Below, one piece after another: positions 22,980-32,525 of a stretch of 64,000 nt of DNA; positions within the stretch are counted from its first letter, which is position 1; the number at the start of each line of letters is the position of its first letter. The translations under genes and the position numbers were made by a program. This stretch comes from Procambarus clarkii (taxonomy: Eukaryota; Arthropoda; Malacostraca; Decapoda; Cambaridae), in assembly GCF_040958095.1 (NCBI RefSeq), contig NC_091220.1, positions 22,300,439 to 22,364,438 on the forward strand, read 5' to 3'. Below the pieces are notes generated by a model. The model was not told the origin of the DNA, searched no databases, and saw only the letters and a program-made list of their open reading frames with translations.

Positions 22980-23086
22980 AAGCCTGTATCAACACCCACA
23001 CTAATGCAACTGAAAGAGATGTTGAGACAAGTATTGCTGATATGTTGAAGAACGCCCCAAACAAACTCGGTGGAAACAGATACAAG
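22980..23086 (+). pseudogene. Orphan duplicated exon of the DUF4806-type gene
   Basis: A 107-bp exon bounded by TTTCCAG and GTAAAG is nearly identical to the true exon at 26195-26301 (one coding difference, LGG versus HGG). No other exons of the gene surround it, and the segmental duplication explains it. It would keep frame if spliced in, so inclusion as an alternative exon cannot be excluded. Confidence 0.6.
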
Positions 23087-23213
23087 GTAAAGTTTGCCAA
23101 TTTGCTGTAGTCTAATTCAATTTCTTTTTAGTAATCTTCGAGAACATTTATGCTATGAATAAGATAAAATAATGTAACTGATTTTGATTTATTTACTATT
23201 TATTATTTATTTA

Positions 23214-23345
23214 CCGTTATTAGTATAATAGATCTCGTAATAATTTTGCAAAAATAATGGCATTTACTATTTTAAAAAGCTCGGGTGCAGGGGGGGGGGT
23301 TATGTAAAAGCCTGGTTTGTGCCTCGGAGAGGCTATGGTATCCAG
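23214..23345 (-). repeat. Inverted copy of the 235-bp unit head, next to a SINE-head fragment
   Basis: 23214-23279 is the reverse complement of the 235-bp monomer start. It is followed by the same G-run and CCTGGTTTGTGCCTCGG block seen at 20145. Together with the downstream array it forms a potential large hairpin. Confidence 0.75.
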
Positions 23346-23415
23346 TAAGATCGTCCTTCCTTTCCTCCCTAGAATCTGGATGTAGCAGGTGCTCAATTGT
23401 CAAAAGTGAAAAATT

Positions 23416-24724
23416 GGTTTTGTCTTCCGAATGCACCATTTCTGTAAATTTGCTAATAATCTTTTAAAAATAGTAAATGCCATTATTTTTGCAAAATTAT
23501 TACGAGATCTATTATACTAATAACGGTTTGATAAAATACAGTAGACTGCCTACTGGTTTTACCTGTAATAAGGTTTGATACAGATGATTATGATTATGGT
23601 TTTGGCCTCCACCACCCTCTCACCTAACTTGTTCCAACCATGTCTACCACGGTTTTGTCTTCCGAATGCACCATTTCTGTAAATTTGCTAATAATCTTTT
23701 AAAAATAGTAAATGCCATTATTTTTGCAAAATTATTACGAGATCTATTATACTAATAACGGTTTGATAAAGTACAGTAGACTGCCTACTGGTTTTACCTG
23801 TAATAAGGTTTGATACAGATGATTATGATTATGGTTTTGGCCTCCACCACCCTCTCACCTAACTTGTTCCAACCATGTCTACCACGGTTTTGTCTTCCGA
23901 ATGCACCATTTCTGTAAATTTGCTAATAATCTTTTAAAAATAGTAAATGCCATTATTTTTGCAAAATTATTACGAGATCTATTATACTAATAACGGTTTG
24001 ATAAAGTACAGTAGACTGCCTACTGGTTTTACCTGTAATAAGGTTTGATACAGATGATTATGATTATGGTTTTGGCCTCCACCACCCTCTCACCTAACTT
24101 GTTCCAACCATGTCTACCACGGTTTTGTCTTCCGAATGCACCATTTCTGTAAATTTGCTAATAATCTTTTAAAAATAGTAAATGCCATTATTTTTGCAAA
24201 ATTATTACGAGATCTATTATTCTAATAACGGTTTGATAAAGTACAGTAGACTGCCTACTGGTTTTACCTGTAATAAGGTTTGATACAGATGATTATGATT
24301 ATGGTTTTGGCCTCCACCACCCTCTCACCTAACTTGTTCCAACCATGTCTACCACGGTTTTGTCTTCCGAATGCACCATTTCTGTAAATTTGCTAATAAT
24401 CTTTTAAAATAGTAAATGCCATTATTTTTGCAAAATTATTACGAGATCTATTATACTAATAACGGTTTGATAAAATACAGTAGACTGCCTACTGGTTTTA
24501 CCTGTAATAAGGTTTGATACAGATGATTATGATTATGGTTTTGGCCTCCACCACCCTCTCACCTAACTTGTTCCAACCATGTCTACCACGGTTTTGTCTT
24601 CCGAATGCACCATTTCTGTAAATTTGCTAATAATCTTTTAAAAATAGTAAATGCCATTATTTTTGCAAAATTATTACGAGATCTATTATACTAATAACGG
24701 TTTGATAAAATACAGTAGACTGCC
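23416..24724. repeat. 235-bp tandem repeat, five full copies and one partial
   Basis: Units begin at 23416, 23651, 23886, 24121, 24356 and 24590 (GGTTTTGTCTTCCGAATGC). One unit lacks a single A. Differences among units are one or two bases, so the array is young. It lies immediately upstream of the first supported DUF4806 exon and is probably intronic. Confidence 0.92.
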
Positions 24725-24747
24725 AATCTATATATACCATATACTAG

Positions 24748-26853
24748 ATATACCAATCCTGGAAGACATTCTTCCATCCCCACTTGAAACTGTTGAGCAG
24801 GTGGAAAGTCTGTCACATGAGCTAAAAGTTAACAGTGAATATAAAAAGAGTATGGTAAGTGTTGCTTAATTCTTTTAGCCTGAGTATGGTAAGTGTTGCT
24901 GAATTTTTTTAGCCTTGTACATATGTCTTTTGATTAGTTTTTTTGCAGATGAAGGAAGGTGGGGTGGCACATAATTGATTGTTCAGTGTTATGTTTAAGG
25001 TACAAATAAAACAAAAGCAAAAGTTACTCAAATTCGTTGATTTTTGTAATAGTTAAGAAGGAAAATATTTTAATGCTATTTATTTAATACAGTTGGAAAT
25101 TAGAAAATCTAATGTTGAGATTGAAAGATATATATTATTCTCTATTACCTTACAGCTTATGCATTATTTTAACAGGTCCAGACGCTGTCTCAAATGGGCG
25201 GTGCAAGCTGTGGAGACACAGTGAGACGAATGATGAGGAGGATAGGGACCTATGGGGTCTGGTCTCAGTATTCACTCGTTGGGCGCAAGAGGAAACGTGT
25301 CTTCAAAACCTTGGATATTTGTAATGTAATAATAAGTACGTAAATTTGACATTTTTTTGGATTATATATATGTCTGCATGTATTATGTATTATACTTGCA
25401 TGCTTGTTAATGACTTGTATTCTAGTCTTGTGGGTATCTCCTTTCTCCTACGGGCCAAATGCTTTGTTCTTACCTAGCATTTTGCTTTGTTTGGGTATGA
25501 ATGTTTGTGTACCTTCATTGTATATTTTGCAAAATTTGCCATATATCTCATTACTCCTCTGCCTAGCAACAAGTCTGTCTAATTATACTCAATAACTATT
25601 TTTCAAAGTTCCCCATAGTGTCCTTTATTGAAATAGAGTTCATGAACCGTTTCAATATCCTTATTTTCTTCTAGATTATATCTTAAAGTATATTTAAATG
25701 TTATTGTGACATTGCATTGCAATTGAGCTGCGTTGTTAACCATTCTGTTCATTTCATGAGTATATTTTATTTTCTATTTTTTCATATCATTTTTTTTTAT
25801 CTGTTTTTATTTTTCAGTGATGGGAATATCAGATCATTTGATGTTCCCATCAGAAAATTGGGAAAGTCAGATCTTTTGATGTTCCCAATTTTCAGATGGA
25901 AGCATCAGACCATCATGGAATGCATGGGATGAGGTAGTTTAGAATGGTGGGGAGGACGACAGGGGGGATGGTGGGGAAGACGAGGGAACAGAGGAGAGGG
26001 TAATGGTGGGGAGGACGAGGGGACAGGGGAATGGAGAATGCTGGGGAGGACAAAGGGGACGAGGGGACGGAGGAAGACTGGAGAACAGGGGAACACCTAA
26101 ATAAAAGCCAACAATGTTATTACTCTGTGGCTTCTTGTCTCCTGACAAAAAGAATTATAATTATATATATTAATTAATTCTTATAACTTTCCAGAAGCCT
26201 GTATCAACACCCACACTAATGCAACTGAAAGAGATGTTGAGACAAGTATTGCTGATATGTTGAAGAACGCCCCAAACAAACACGGTGGAAACAGATACAA
26301 GGTAAAGTTTGCCAATTTGCTGTAGTCTAATTCAATCTCTTTTTAGTAATCTTTGTGAACATTTATGCTATGAATAAGATAAAATAATGTAATTGATTTT
26401 GACTAAATATGTAGATATATTTAATTTTCTGAGCACTAATAATGAAAGAAAACCAAAATAAGAGGTGGCTACTATCTCTAATAATGGGCTGGAATAATAC
26501 AGGATATAATAATATATATATATATATAAATATATATACATATATTTATATATATATATATTTATTTATATAAATATATATATGATATATATATTCTATT
26601 CTATTAGTCTATTCTATTCTATAGTTATAGTTTTTTTCTATAATATGGAAAGGGTTATTAATTAATAAATTAAATATTATATAATAAAATAATGTATTAT
26701 TGAAAACAATTAGTAACAAACAATATTTCATTACAGGGTGGTGAAGCAAGAATACATGTGCATCACATAGCAGAGTCGGATATGACGAATAATGAAAACA
26801 GCGGAGAGCCTGGTGCATGGCATACCGCTGAATCTTCTCTAATGTCTATATAG
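24748..26853 (+). CDS. DUF4806-type gene, 3' end in four exons (partial)
   Basis: Exons with matching phases: 24748-24854 (donor GTAAGT), 25176-25335 (acceptor AACAG, donor GTACGT), 26195-26301 (acceptor TTCCAG, donor GTAAAG) and 26737-26853 (acceptor TTACAG, stop TAG). The joined frame stays open across all three junctions. It reads an acidic LPSPLETVEQVESL start, then MGGASCGDTVRRMMRRIGTY with the Trp/Tyr/Lys-rich GRKRKRVFKTLDI core, then an ATERDVETSIADMLKNAPNK helix. That layout is the DUF4806 domain as I know it from arthropod proteins of unknown function, some linked to transposons. 5' exons are upstream and not identified; the intron before the last exon holds (TA)n repeats at 26510-26585. 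The second donor was chosen because the nearer GTAATG would create a stop in phase. Confidence 0.65.
25393..26375. repeat. Segmental duplication, copy 2
   Basis: Partner of 21883-23110, lying in the introns around the DUF4806 exon at 26195. It carries the minus-strand LINE linker (25460-25645), the purine-rich minisatellite (25940-26095) and the true exon. This copy sits in a gene with good splice phases, so it is probably the parent. Confidence 0.85.
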
Positions 26854-26874
26854 AAGAATCTTTGTTTCTGTGTA

Positions 26875-27374
26875 NNNNNNNNNNNNNNNNNNNNNNNNNN
26901 NNNNNNNNNNNNNNNNNNNNNNNNNNNNNNNNNNNNNNNNNNNNNNNNNNNNNNNNNNNNNNNNNNNNNNNNNNNNNNNNNNNNNNNNNNNNNNNNNNNN
27001 NNNNNNNNNNNNNNNNNNNNNNNNNNNNNNNNNNNNNNNNNNNNNNNNNNNNNNNNNNNNNNNNNNNNNNNNNNNNNNNNNNNNNNNNNNNNNNNNNNNN
27101 NNNNNNNNNNNNNNNNNNNNNNNNNNNNNNNNNNNNNNNNNNNNNNNNNNNNNNNNNNNNNNNNNNNNNNNNNNNNNNNNNNNNNNNNNNNNNNNNNNNN
27201 NNNNNNNNNNNNNNNNNNNNNNNNNNNNNNNNNNNNNNNNNNNNNNNNNNNNNNNNNNNNNNNNNNNNNNNNNNNNNNNNNNNNNNNNNNNNNNNNNNNN
27301 NNNNNNNNNNNNNNNNNNNNNNNNNNNNNNNNNNNNNNNNNNNNNNNNNNNNNNNNNNNNNNNNNNNNNNNNNN
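26875..27374. other. Assembly gap (500 Ns)
   Basis: Exactly 500 undetermined bases, a conventional scaffold gap size. It separates the DUF4806 last exon from the LINE 3' end; true length is unknown, and long open frames across it are meaningless. Confidence 0.99.
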
Positions 27375-29291
27375 GAGTGAGTTCCATAGACTAGGTCCCT
27401 TAATTTGCATAGAGTGTTTACACAGATTAAGTTTGACCCTGGGGATATCAAAGAGATATTTATTTCTGGTGTGGTGATAATGGGTCCTATTACATCTGTC
27501 CAGGGAGAGTTTCAGAGCATGGTTTGCATTTAAGAACAGGGTTTTGTAAATGTAGTTGACACAAGAGAATGTGTGGAGGGAGTTAATATTTAGCAAGTTT
27601 AGGGATTTAAACAAGGGAGCTGAGTGTTGACTGACAGCAGAGTTAGTTATTATTCTGATAGCAGATTTTTGCTGTGTGATGATGGGCTTAAGGTGGTTTG
27701 CAGTGGTAGACCCCCATGCACAGATACCATAATTAAGATAGGGGTAGATTAGTGCATAATATAGTGAGAGGAGAGCAGAGTTAGGAACATAATATCTGAT
27801 TTTGGAGAGTATACCAACTGTCTTAGAGACTTTCTTAGTTTTGTGTTGAATGTGGGTGCTGAAGTTGAGTCTCTTGTCTAGGAATAGGCCAAGAAACTTG
27901 CCATCATTTTTATTACTGATGTTAATGTTGTCTATCTGTAGCTGAATTGCATTTGATGATTTGCTTCCAAATAAGATGTAGTAAGTCTTTTCGATGTTTA
28001 ATGTTAGTTTGTTCGTTGACATCCATAAGTGGACTTTTTTTAATTCATTATTCACAACATTATTTAGTGTATGTGGGTTGAGGTTTGAGTAGATAAGGGT
28101 AGTATCGTCAGCAAACAATATAGGTTTGAGAATATTAGAGACATTAGGCAGATCGTTTATATATATAAGAAATAGAAGAGGTCCTAAGATGCTGCCCTGT
28201 GGCACTCCAACGGTAATTGGTAGAGTGGAAGAAGTTGTATCATTGATGGTTACATATTGGTGTCTGTCACTAAGATAGGATCGGATGTAGTCAAGGGCAA
28301 GGCCTCGGATTCCATAATGCTGGAGTTTAAGTAAGAGGTAGTTGTGATTAACAGTATCAAAGGCTTTTCTTAGGTCAATGAAGAGTCCAATCGGAAACTC
28401 ATTTTTGTCAAGGGCTGAGTATATAATGTCAAGGAGACTAATGATTGCATCATTGGTACTCTTTTGGGACCGGAAGCCAAACTGGCAGGGGCTGAGTATG
28501 TCGAATTTTACAAGGTAGGAATAGAGCTGTTTGTAAATAATTTTTTCAAATATTTTTGATAGAATGGGTAAATTTGATATTGGTCTATAATTGTTTATGT
28601 CCGCCGGATTGCCTCCTTTATGGACTGGCGTTACTCTTGCTTTTTTGAGGATATCAGGGAAGGTGTGATACTCTATAGATTTGTTGAACAGTAGTGCTAT
28701 GGGTGGGGCAAGGGCATGGGAGGCTCTCTTGTACACAATGGACGGAATTTCACTGGTGTTCCCTGCCTTGGTTTTTAGAGAATGTATGATGGACACAACA
28801 TCTGCCGGGCTGATTGGTGAAAGGAGAAGAGAGTTTGGATAGCTGCCTGAGAGATATGTGTTGATATGTGTCTGAGTCTGTGGGATTTTACTGGCAAGAT
28901 TAGCACCAACCGATGAAAAGAAACTATTAAATTCATTTGCCATTTCTAAGTCAGTTGACGGTATACCCCCATCCTTGTAGAGTTTTATTTGGTTATGTGA
29001 GTGTTGTTTAGTTCCTAGGATACTAGAGATAGTTTTCCAAGTGCTTTTCATGTTGCCTTTTGCTTCATTGAATCTATTCACATAATATGCAAGTTTTGCC
29101 TTTCTTATGATACTGGTAAGCATTGATGAGTACCTTTTAGCTACTTCCTTTGAAACTAGGCCAATCCTAACTTTCTTTTCATATTCATGTTTCTTGTTGA
29201 TTGAGTTGAGAATGCCACTTGTGAGCCATGGATTGTTTAATCTTTTGTCAGTTACTTGCTTGACAGCCACACCATCAGGAGATCCACACAC
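27375..29291 (-). mobile_element. Non-LTR retrotransposon (LINE) ORF2, reverse transcriptase, 5'-truncated
   Basis: About 640 codons are open on the minus strand up to the gap. The frame holds a post-endonuclease linker, then RT motifs in order: NYRPISNLPILSKIFEK, the QFGFRSQKST block, FIDLRKAFDTVNH, GVPQGSILGPLLFLIYINDL, the catalytic FADDTTLIYS, then a GKFLGL block and the thumb region. This is a jockey/CR1-like RT by motif style. The apurinic endonuclease domain is absent: the frame begins in the linker with no ATG, next to a (CA)n/poly-C run. The 3' end is lost in the Ns. There is no stop in what remains, so it is a fairly young 5'-truncated insertion. Confidence 0.92.
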
Positions 29292-29319
29292 ACACCCCCC
29301 CCCCCCCCCTCACAAATGA

Positions 29320-29521
29320 AATGAGAACACTGACCTGCTCGCGTGAATGGAGAGAAACTATGAAGCAAGAGAGGGTGGCTCTGTCTTATATTGACAGGAA
29401 ACAGGAAACTCTCTTAAAAAAAAAAAAAAAAATACAGTTTTGAGATTAATTTTTAAAAATTAAATGTTGTAAATGAATTGGAATGGTGGTATCCATTTTT
29501 TCATGTCTTGTTCCATATATG
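29320..29521. other. Possible duplicated promoter segment
   Basis: 29330-29415 parallels 29905-30005 (ACCTGCTCGCGTG versus ACCTGGTCACGTG, then CTGTCTTATAT versus CTTGTCTTATAT, then CTCTTAAAA versus CTCTTTAAAA). The second is the apparent promoter of a family A remnant on the minus strand, so this is probably the promoter of another copy whose gene was lost at the LINE edge. The poly-A run at 29417-29432 ends the match. Confidence 0.4.
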
Positions 29522-29863
29522 TTATAGTCGGACAATTTTTTTTTTCAAAATGGGTTCAAACATCAAATAACTAAAATATTTATCTCGCCCAAAATAGCTT
29601 TGTTCTTCTCTTAGCCAAAGTTCTTCTTCATAATAACTTTTGTAGTATGTCAACAAAGGTGGAATCGATATTCCGTCGATTTGCACTAAAGCTTCTTTTT
29701 CCTCTTCTGAAGCTTGAACCATCTTTAGAAATAGGATAGGGTCTTTGATAAAGGATTTATATCCACTTTTATTGTTTGTTATTTCCAATTTTCCATCAAA
29801 ATTATAATCACATAATATTGTATATCTTTCATCTAAGTTTGAAATAATATTGTGATACTACCT
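29522..29863 (-). pseudogene. Family A remnant (middle third only)
   Basis: On the minus strand the frame from about 29863 to 29522 aligns to the middle of family A: SNLDER then CDYNF, GYKSFIKDPILFLKMVQASEEE, DGISIP and YFSYLMF correspond to SNIDQR, CEHNF, GYRSYAKDPSIFLMMIQASNQE, DGISIP and YFRYMMF in the complete genes. An in-frame stop precedes it and there is no start codon. The N- and C-terminal thirds are absent. It is the most diverged family A relic in the window, and marks the left edge of the virus-like block. Confidence 0.75.
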
Positions 29864-29889
29864 CTTTGGTCTGCTTGAGCTGCCAACAC

Positions 29890-29990
29890 ATCTCCTAAAA
29901 ATACATTAAAAATCACTAACCTGGTCACGTGGATAGAGAGCAACTGAGCAAGTATGAAGCTGCTCTTGTCTTATATACAGCCTGACAAAA
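29890..29990 (-). promoter_or_regulatory. TATA-type promoter upstream of the family A remnant
   Basis: The minus strand reads CTGTATATAAGACAAG (TATATAAG at about 29971-29978), followed by a start-site-like region and a leader into the remnant at 29863. TATA boxes of the same form precede the family B genes. Confidence 0.4.
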
Positions 29991-30151
29991 TTATCCTCTT
30001 TAAAAATAAATGTTCTATCATACCTCCCACTCATTTGACAAGGGAGAACTCTGTGGTCTCCATTTTCTCATGATCATAAGATTTTCAACGCTTTATCCAA
30101 ATGGGATAAACAGGCAGGAACAACTGTGACTGTTGTACAACAATAGTATAA

Positions 30152-30709
30152 TTAACATATATCTATATCAAATGCCTTAAATATTTGTGGTGAAAATAAA
30201 TTTTGGTTCCCTTCTTTTAGTAACTGATGTGATAAAATCTTTTCATTATCCCATTCTATTACAATATGTGGAATTTGATAGATGAGTTTGATAAAAGATG
30301 GCATCAAGAAAGGTAGTGAATGCCCCAAAACAGAAGTTAACATGGATGATATACATGTTTCTAAGGATGGGAGTTTTCCTTTTCCTTTTTCTATATTAAT
30401 TCTGAATAATAAAGTAGAAGCTACACTCACTAATTGTTGAAATTTAACCTGGTCAATAGGAACATAAGATTTGTGTAAGTACCAAATTATAATATATTGT
30501 AAATGAGGCAAAACAATTTTATACTGTTGTTGTTGTTGTTGTTGTTGTTTGTGTTTATGGGCATTATTAAAATTTACAGTTTCATAATCAATGTTAAATG
30601 AATTTATTGGAATGACATAGGCTATAGTTTTATATTTCTTTTTATTTTGTGTTATATACAAGTTAGTAGATGAGTTTAAGAGTTTATTGGAATAAACATA
30701 AATCGTCAT
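30152..30709 (-). CDS. Hypothetical protein, 185 aa, with a poly-Gln tract
   Basis: Starts at an ATG that overlaps the stop of the upstream gene by four bases (ATGA, 30706-30709), so it is the third gene in a minus-strand run with the 98-aa gene and the kinase. An eight-Gln tract near residue 55, encoded by a CAA-type microsatellite, separates a short N-terminal part from a more hydrophobic C-terminal part. No domain is recognised. The overlap suggests that the two downstream products are functionally linked, or arose by splitting one longer gene. Confidence 0.6.
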   Translation of the reverse strand: MTIYVYSNKLLNSSTNLYITQNKKKYKTIAYVIPINSFNIDYETVNFNNAHKHKQQQQQQQQYKIVLPHLQYIIIWYLHKSYVPIDQVKFQQLVSVASTLLFRINIEKGKGKLPSLETCISSMLTSVLGHSLPFLMPSFIKLIYQIPHIVIEWDNEKILSHQLLKEGNQNLFSPQIFKAFDIDIC

Positions 30710-31002
30710 TTTTTAATACAGTCATCACAAAAGTGATGAGATTCGATTGACTCATCTGCAAGTCTTCGTAATGTTGGTATTTGGAGGAGGTGTAGTGGTT
30801 TATTTGACTGGCGACATTTATAACAACATGCTACATTCTTACTTTTTTCCAGTTGACGCCATTTTTCAACTCTCTGGTATATTGATAAATTCGGATGGAC
30901 TGTTTTTAAAAGGTGTTCTGGAGAAATGTATTTTAAGAGAGGTTCCATAAAAGTATCAAAATTATGTAATTCCATATTATCGAAATCAAAATTGGCATTC
31001 AT
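30706..31002 (-). CDS. Small zinc-binding-like protein, 98 aa
   Basis: The ATG lies 7 bases after the kinase stop, and the gene overlaps the next one by ATGA. The C-terminal half holds CYKC (residues about 61-64) and HHFCDDC at the end, a CX2C...H..CX2C arrangement like half a RING or another treble-clef finger. There is no coiled coil or membrane segment. Function is unknown; small zinc-finger proteins next to kinases are common in large DNA viruses, but I cannot name a homologue. Confidence 0.6.
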   Translation of the reverse strand: MNANFDFDNMELHNFDTFMEPLLKYISPEHLLKTVHPNLSIYQRVEKWRQLEKSKNVACCYKCRQSNKPLHLLQIPTLRRLADESIESHHFCDDCIKK

Positions 31003-31009
31003 TTTTTAT

Positions 31010-32206
31010 CTAAAGGGTTAGGTTTTCAACGATGTTTGAGGTTTTAAGCAATTCTATAATATTTTTTTGTATCTCTTGACTTTTATAGACATCATTCAAA
31101 ATCAATGTTGGATTATATGAGTGAATAATTTTTCTTAAAATGTGGCGTACTTTATCTCGTCTTTCACAACCCCACATTAACATCACACACATTGTCACGG
31201 TTGCAATGATACCATACATAGTAGGAATGACACTGTATTTATCTCGTTTAGGCAAACGTGTAAAATATCGGTTAGAAAGATATTGAACATATCTTTTATA
31301 ATTGAGTTTTGATTTAGATATTTGTTTAGAAAAGACATCACAGATATTTTCGGAATGAAATACTGGCATCGGTTCTGTGATTATAGAATATATATTTAAA
31401 GAAGGAAGAAAAAGGCCTCCGTAATCAATTAATTTAATTCGATGAATGTCATCATTGGATACAAATACATTTTGAGGATTAATATCGTAATAAGTACCTG
31501 ATATATATTTGTCAGTAGTATTATATAAGACTAATTGAACATCAATAAGCTGTCTAAGAACTGTAGTAAGCAATTGTTGACGACAATACTGATCATTTTT
31601 CAATAAGTCGACTTTTTCCCTTAGTAGGATCCAATCGCGTGGGTTTAAGTATTCCATTTCGATAAAGTAGCCTATAGATTTAGATTTGAAAGGACATTTA
31701 TACTCAATATTATTCAAAGAATGAGGAACTTTTGTAGGTTGTGATGACTCTAGAAATTTACCTTGTGGACAGTGTATTACATTATAGGCAGTTTCGACCA
31801 TAAACACACGATACACTTGAACAAAGAATGCCTTTCTGATATTTTCATCAAGACGTGAAATGTTTTCAATCTCCATTAAAAAATCCCTTTTCCGGCGAAA
31901 ACTCTTTCGAGCCACAAATGTTTGTAGATACTTTTTTCCTCGTTTGTGCTTCTTCTTAGAAGATTTAAAAAGTTTGGAAGCCGTGTGTGGGTAAATATTT
32001 TGAAACACATGTATTTGATGTGGTAATCTAGGATCAAGAAGTTCAATAGTAGGTACTTGGACAAGATCAACTTTACCATAGGCACCTTTCCCTAAATGAC
32101 GTTTGTGGGTATTAAATGTAAAACGAATATGATTAGATATTCTATTATTTAGTGTTTCACATTCATCAGGCTTAGTCAATTTGTTTTTCCCCTTAATGAC
32201 TTCCAT
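31010..32206 (-). CDS. Divergent serine/threonine protein kinase-like protein, 398 aa
   Basis: Kinase-fold landmarks appear in order: glycine loop GKGAYGKV (G39, G41, G44), a VARKSF strand with the ATP-binding lysine K101, a candidate helix-C Glu (E112 or E114), the catalytic loop YYDINPQN with D241 and N246, and DYG (261-263) in place of DFG. Catalytic residues are therefore present, but the His of HRD is Tyr and the activation segment lacks a clear APE, so substrate and activity are uncertain. Two Lys-rich patches (85-92, 101-107) interrupt the N-lobe. It starts at an ATG preceded by an AT-rich intergenic region shared with the divergent macro-domain gene, and heads a three-gene minus-strand run. 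Similar stand-alone kinases occur in several large invertebrate DNA viruses; I cannot assign a family. Confidence 0.8.
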   Translation of the reverse strand: MEVIKGKNKLTKPDECETLNNRISNHIRFTFNTHKRHLGKGAYGKVDLVQVPTIELLDPRLPHQIHVFQNIYPHTASKLFKSSKKKHKRGKKYLQTFVARKSFRRKRDFLMEIENISRLDENIRKAFFVQVYRVFMVETAYNVIHCPQGKFLESSQPTKVPHSLNNIEYKCPFKSKSIGYFIEMEYLNPRDWILLREKVDLLKNDQYCRQQLLTTVLRQLIDVQLVLYNTTDKYISGTYYDINPQNVFVSNDDIHRIKLIDYGGLFLPSLNIYSIITEPMPVFHSENICDVFSKQISKSKLNYKRYVQYLSNRYFTRLPKRDKYSVIPTMYGIIATVTMCVMLMWGCERRDKVRHILRKIIHSYNPTLILNDVYKSQEIQKNIIELLKTSNIVENLTL

Positions 32207-32525
32207 TTTTTAATTATTTATTATATAATCCCAACTTGAAAACGGATACCAAACCCAACTCTTATAAGTCTTACGAAATTTTGATAGAAGGTATAAAAAA
32301 AGAAAAACATATATATATTAAATATATCATAACTATATATAATACAACAGTTTTTGTTTTTCATATATTATAATACAAACACTGTCATGACAAATACAAC
32401 TGAAAATATTTGAAGTAATTCACAAACTATTGGACTGAAATGGAGGAATTTATCAAGAAAGGTAATCAAACATATCCTAATCTCTTAAAAATATATTCTT
32501 TGGCAACATATATTAGAAGATAATT
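32207..32525. promoter_or_regulatory. Bidirectional intergenic region between kinase and macro-domain genes
   Basis: About 320 bp of very AT-rich DNA separate two divergently starting ORFs. TATA-like runs occur on both sides: GGTATAAAAAAAG near 32290, and ACTATATATAATAC near 32332. Which of them acts as a promoter cannot be told from sequence. Confidence 0.35.

Larger units (their letters stand above)
21883..23110. repeat. Segmental duplication, copy 1
   Basis: Sequence from TGTTAATGACTTGTATTCC through the exon-like segment at 22980 reappears at 25393-26375 with small indels. It includes a minus-strand LINE linker remnant (21950-22110), a TTATTGTGACATTGC-rich stretch, a purine-rich minisatellite and one exon of the DUF4806-type gene. 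The internal segment 22300-22560 is partly unique to this copy. Confidence 0.85.

Noticed and set aside
26839-27451. Long ORFs composed of X
   Set aside because: They span the run of Ns and are not real.
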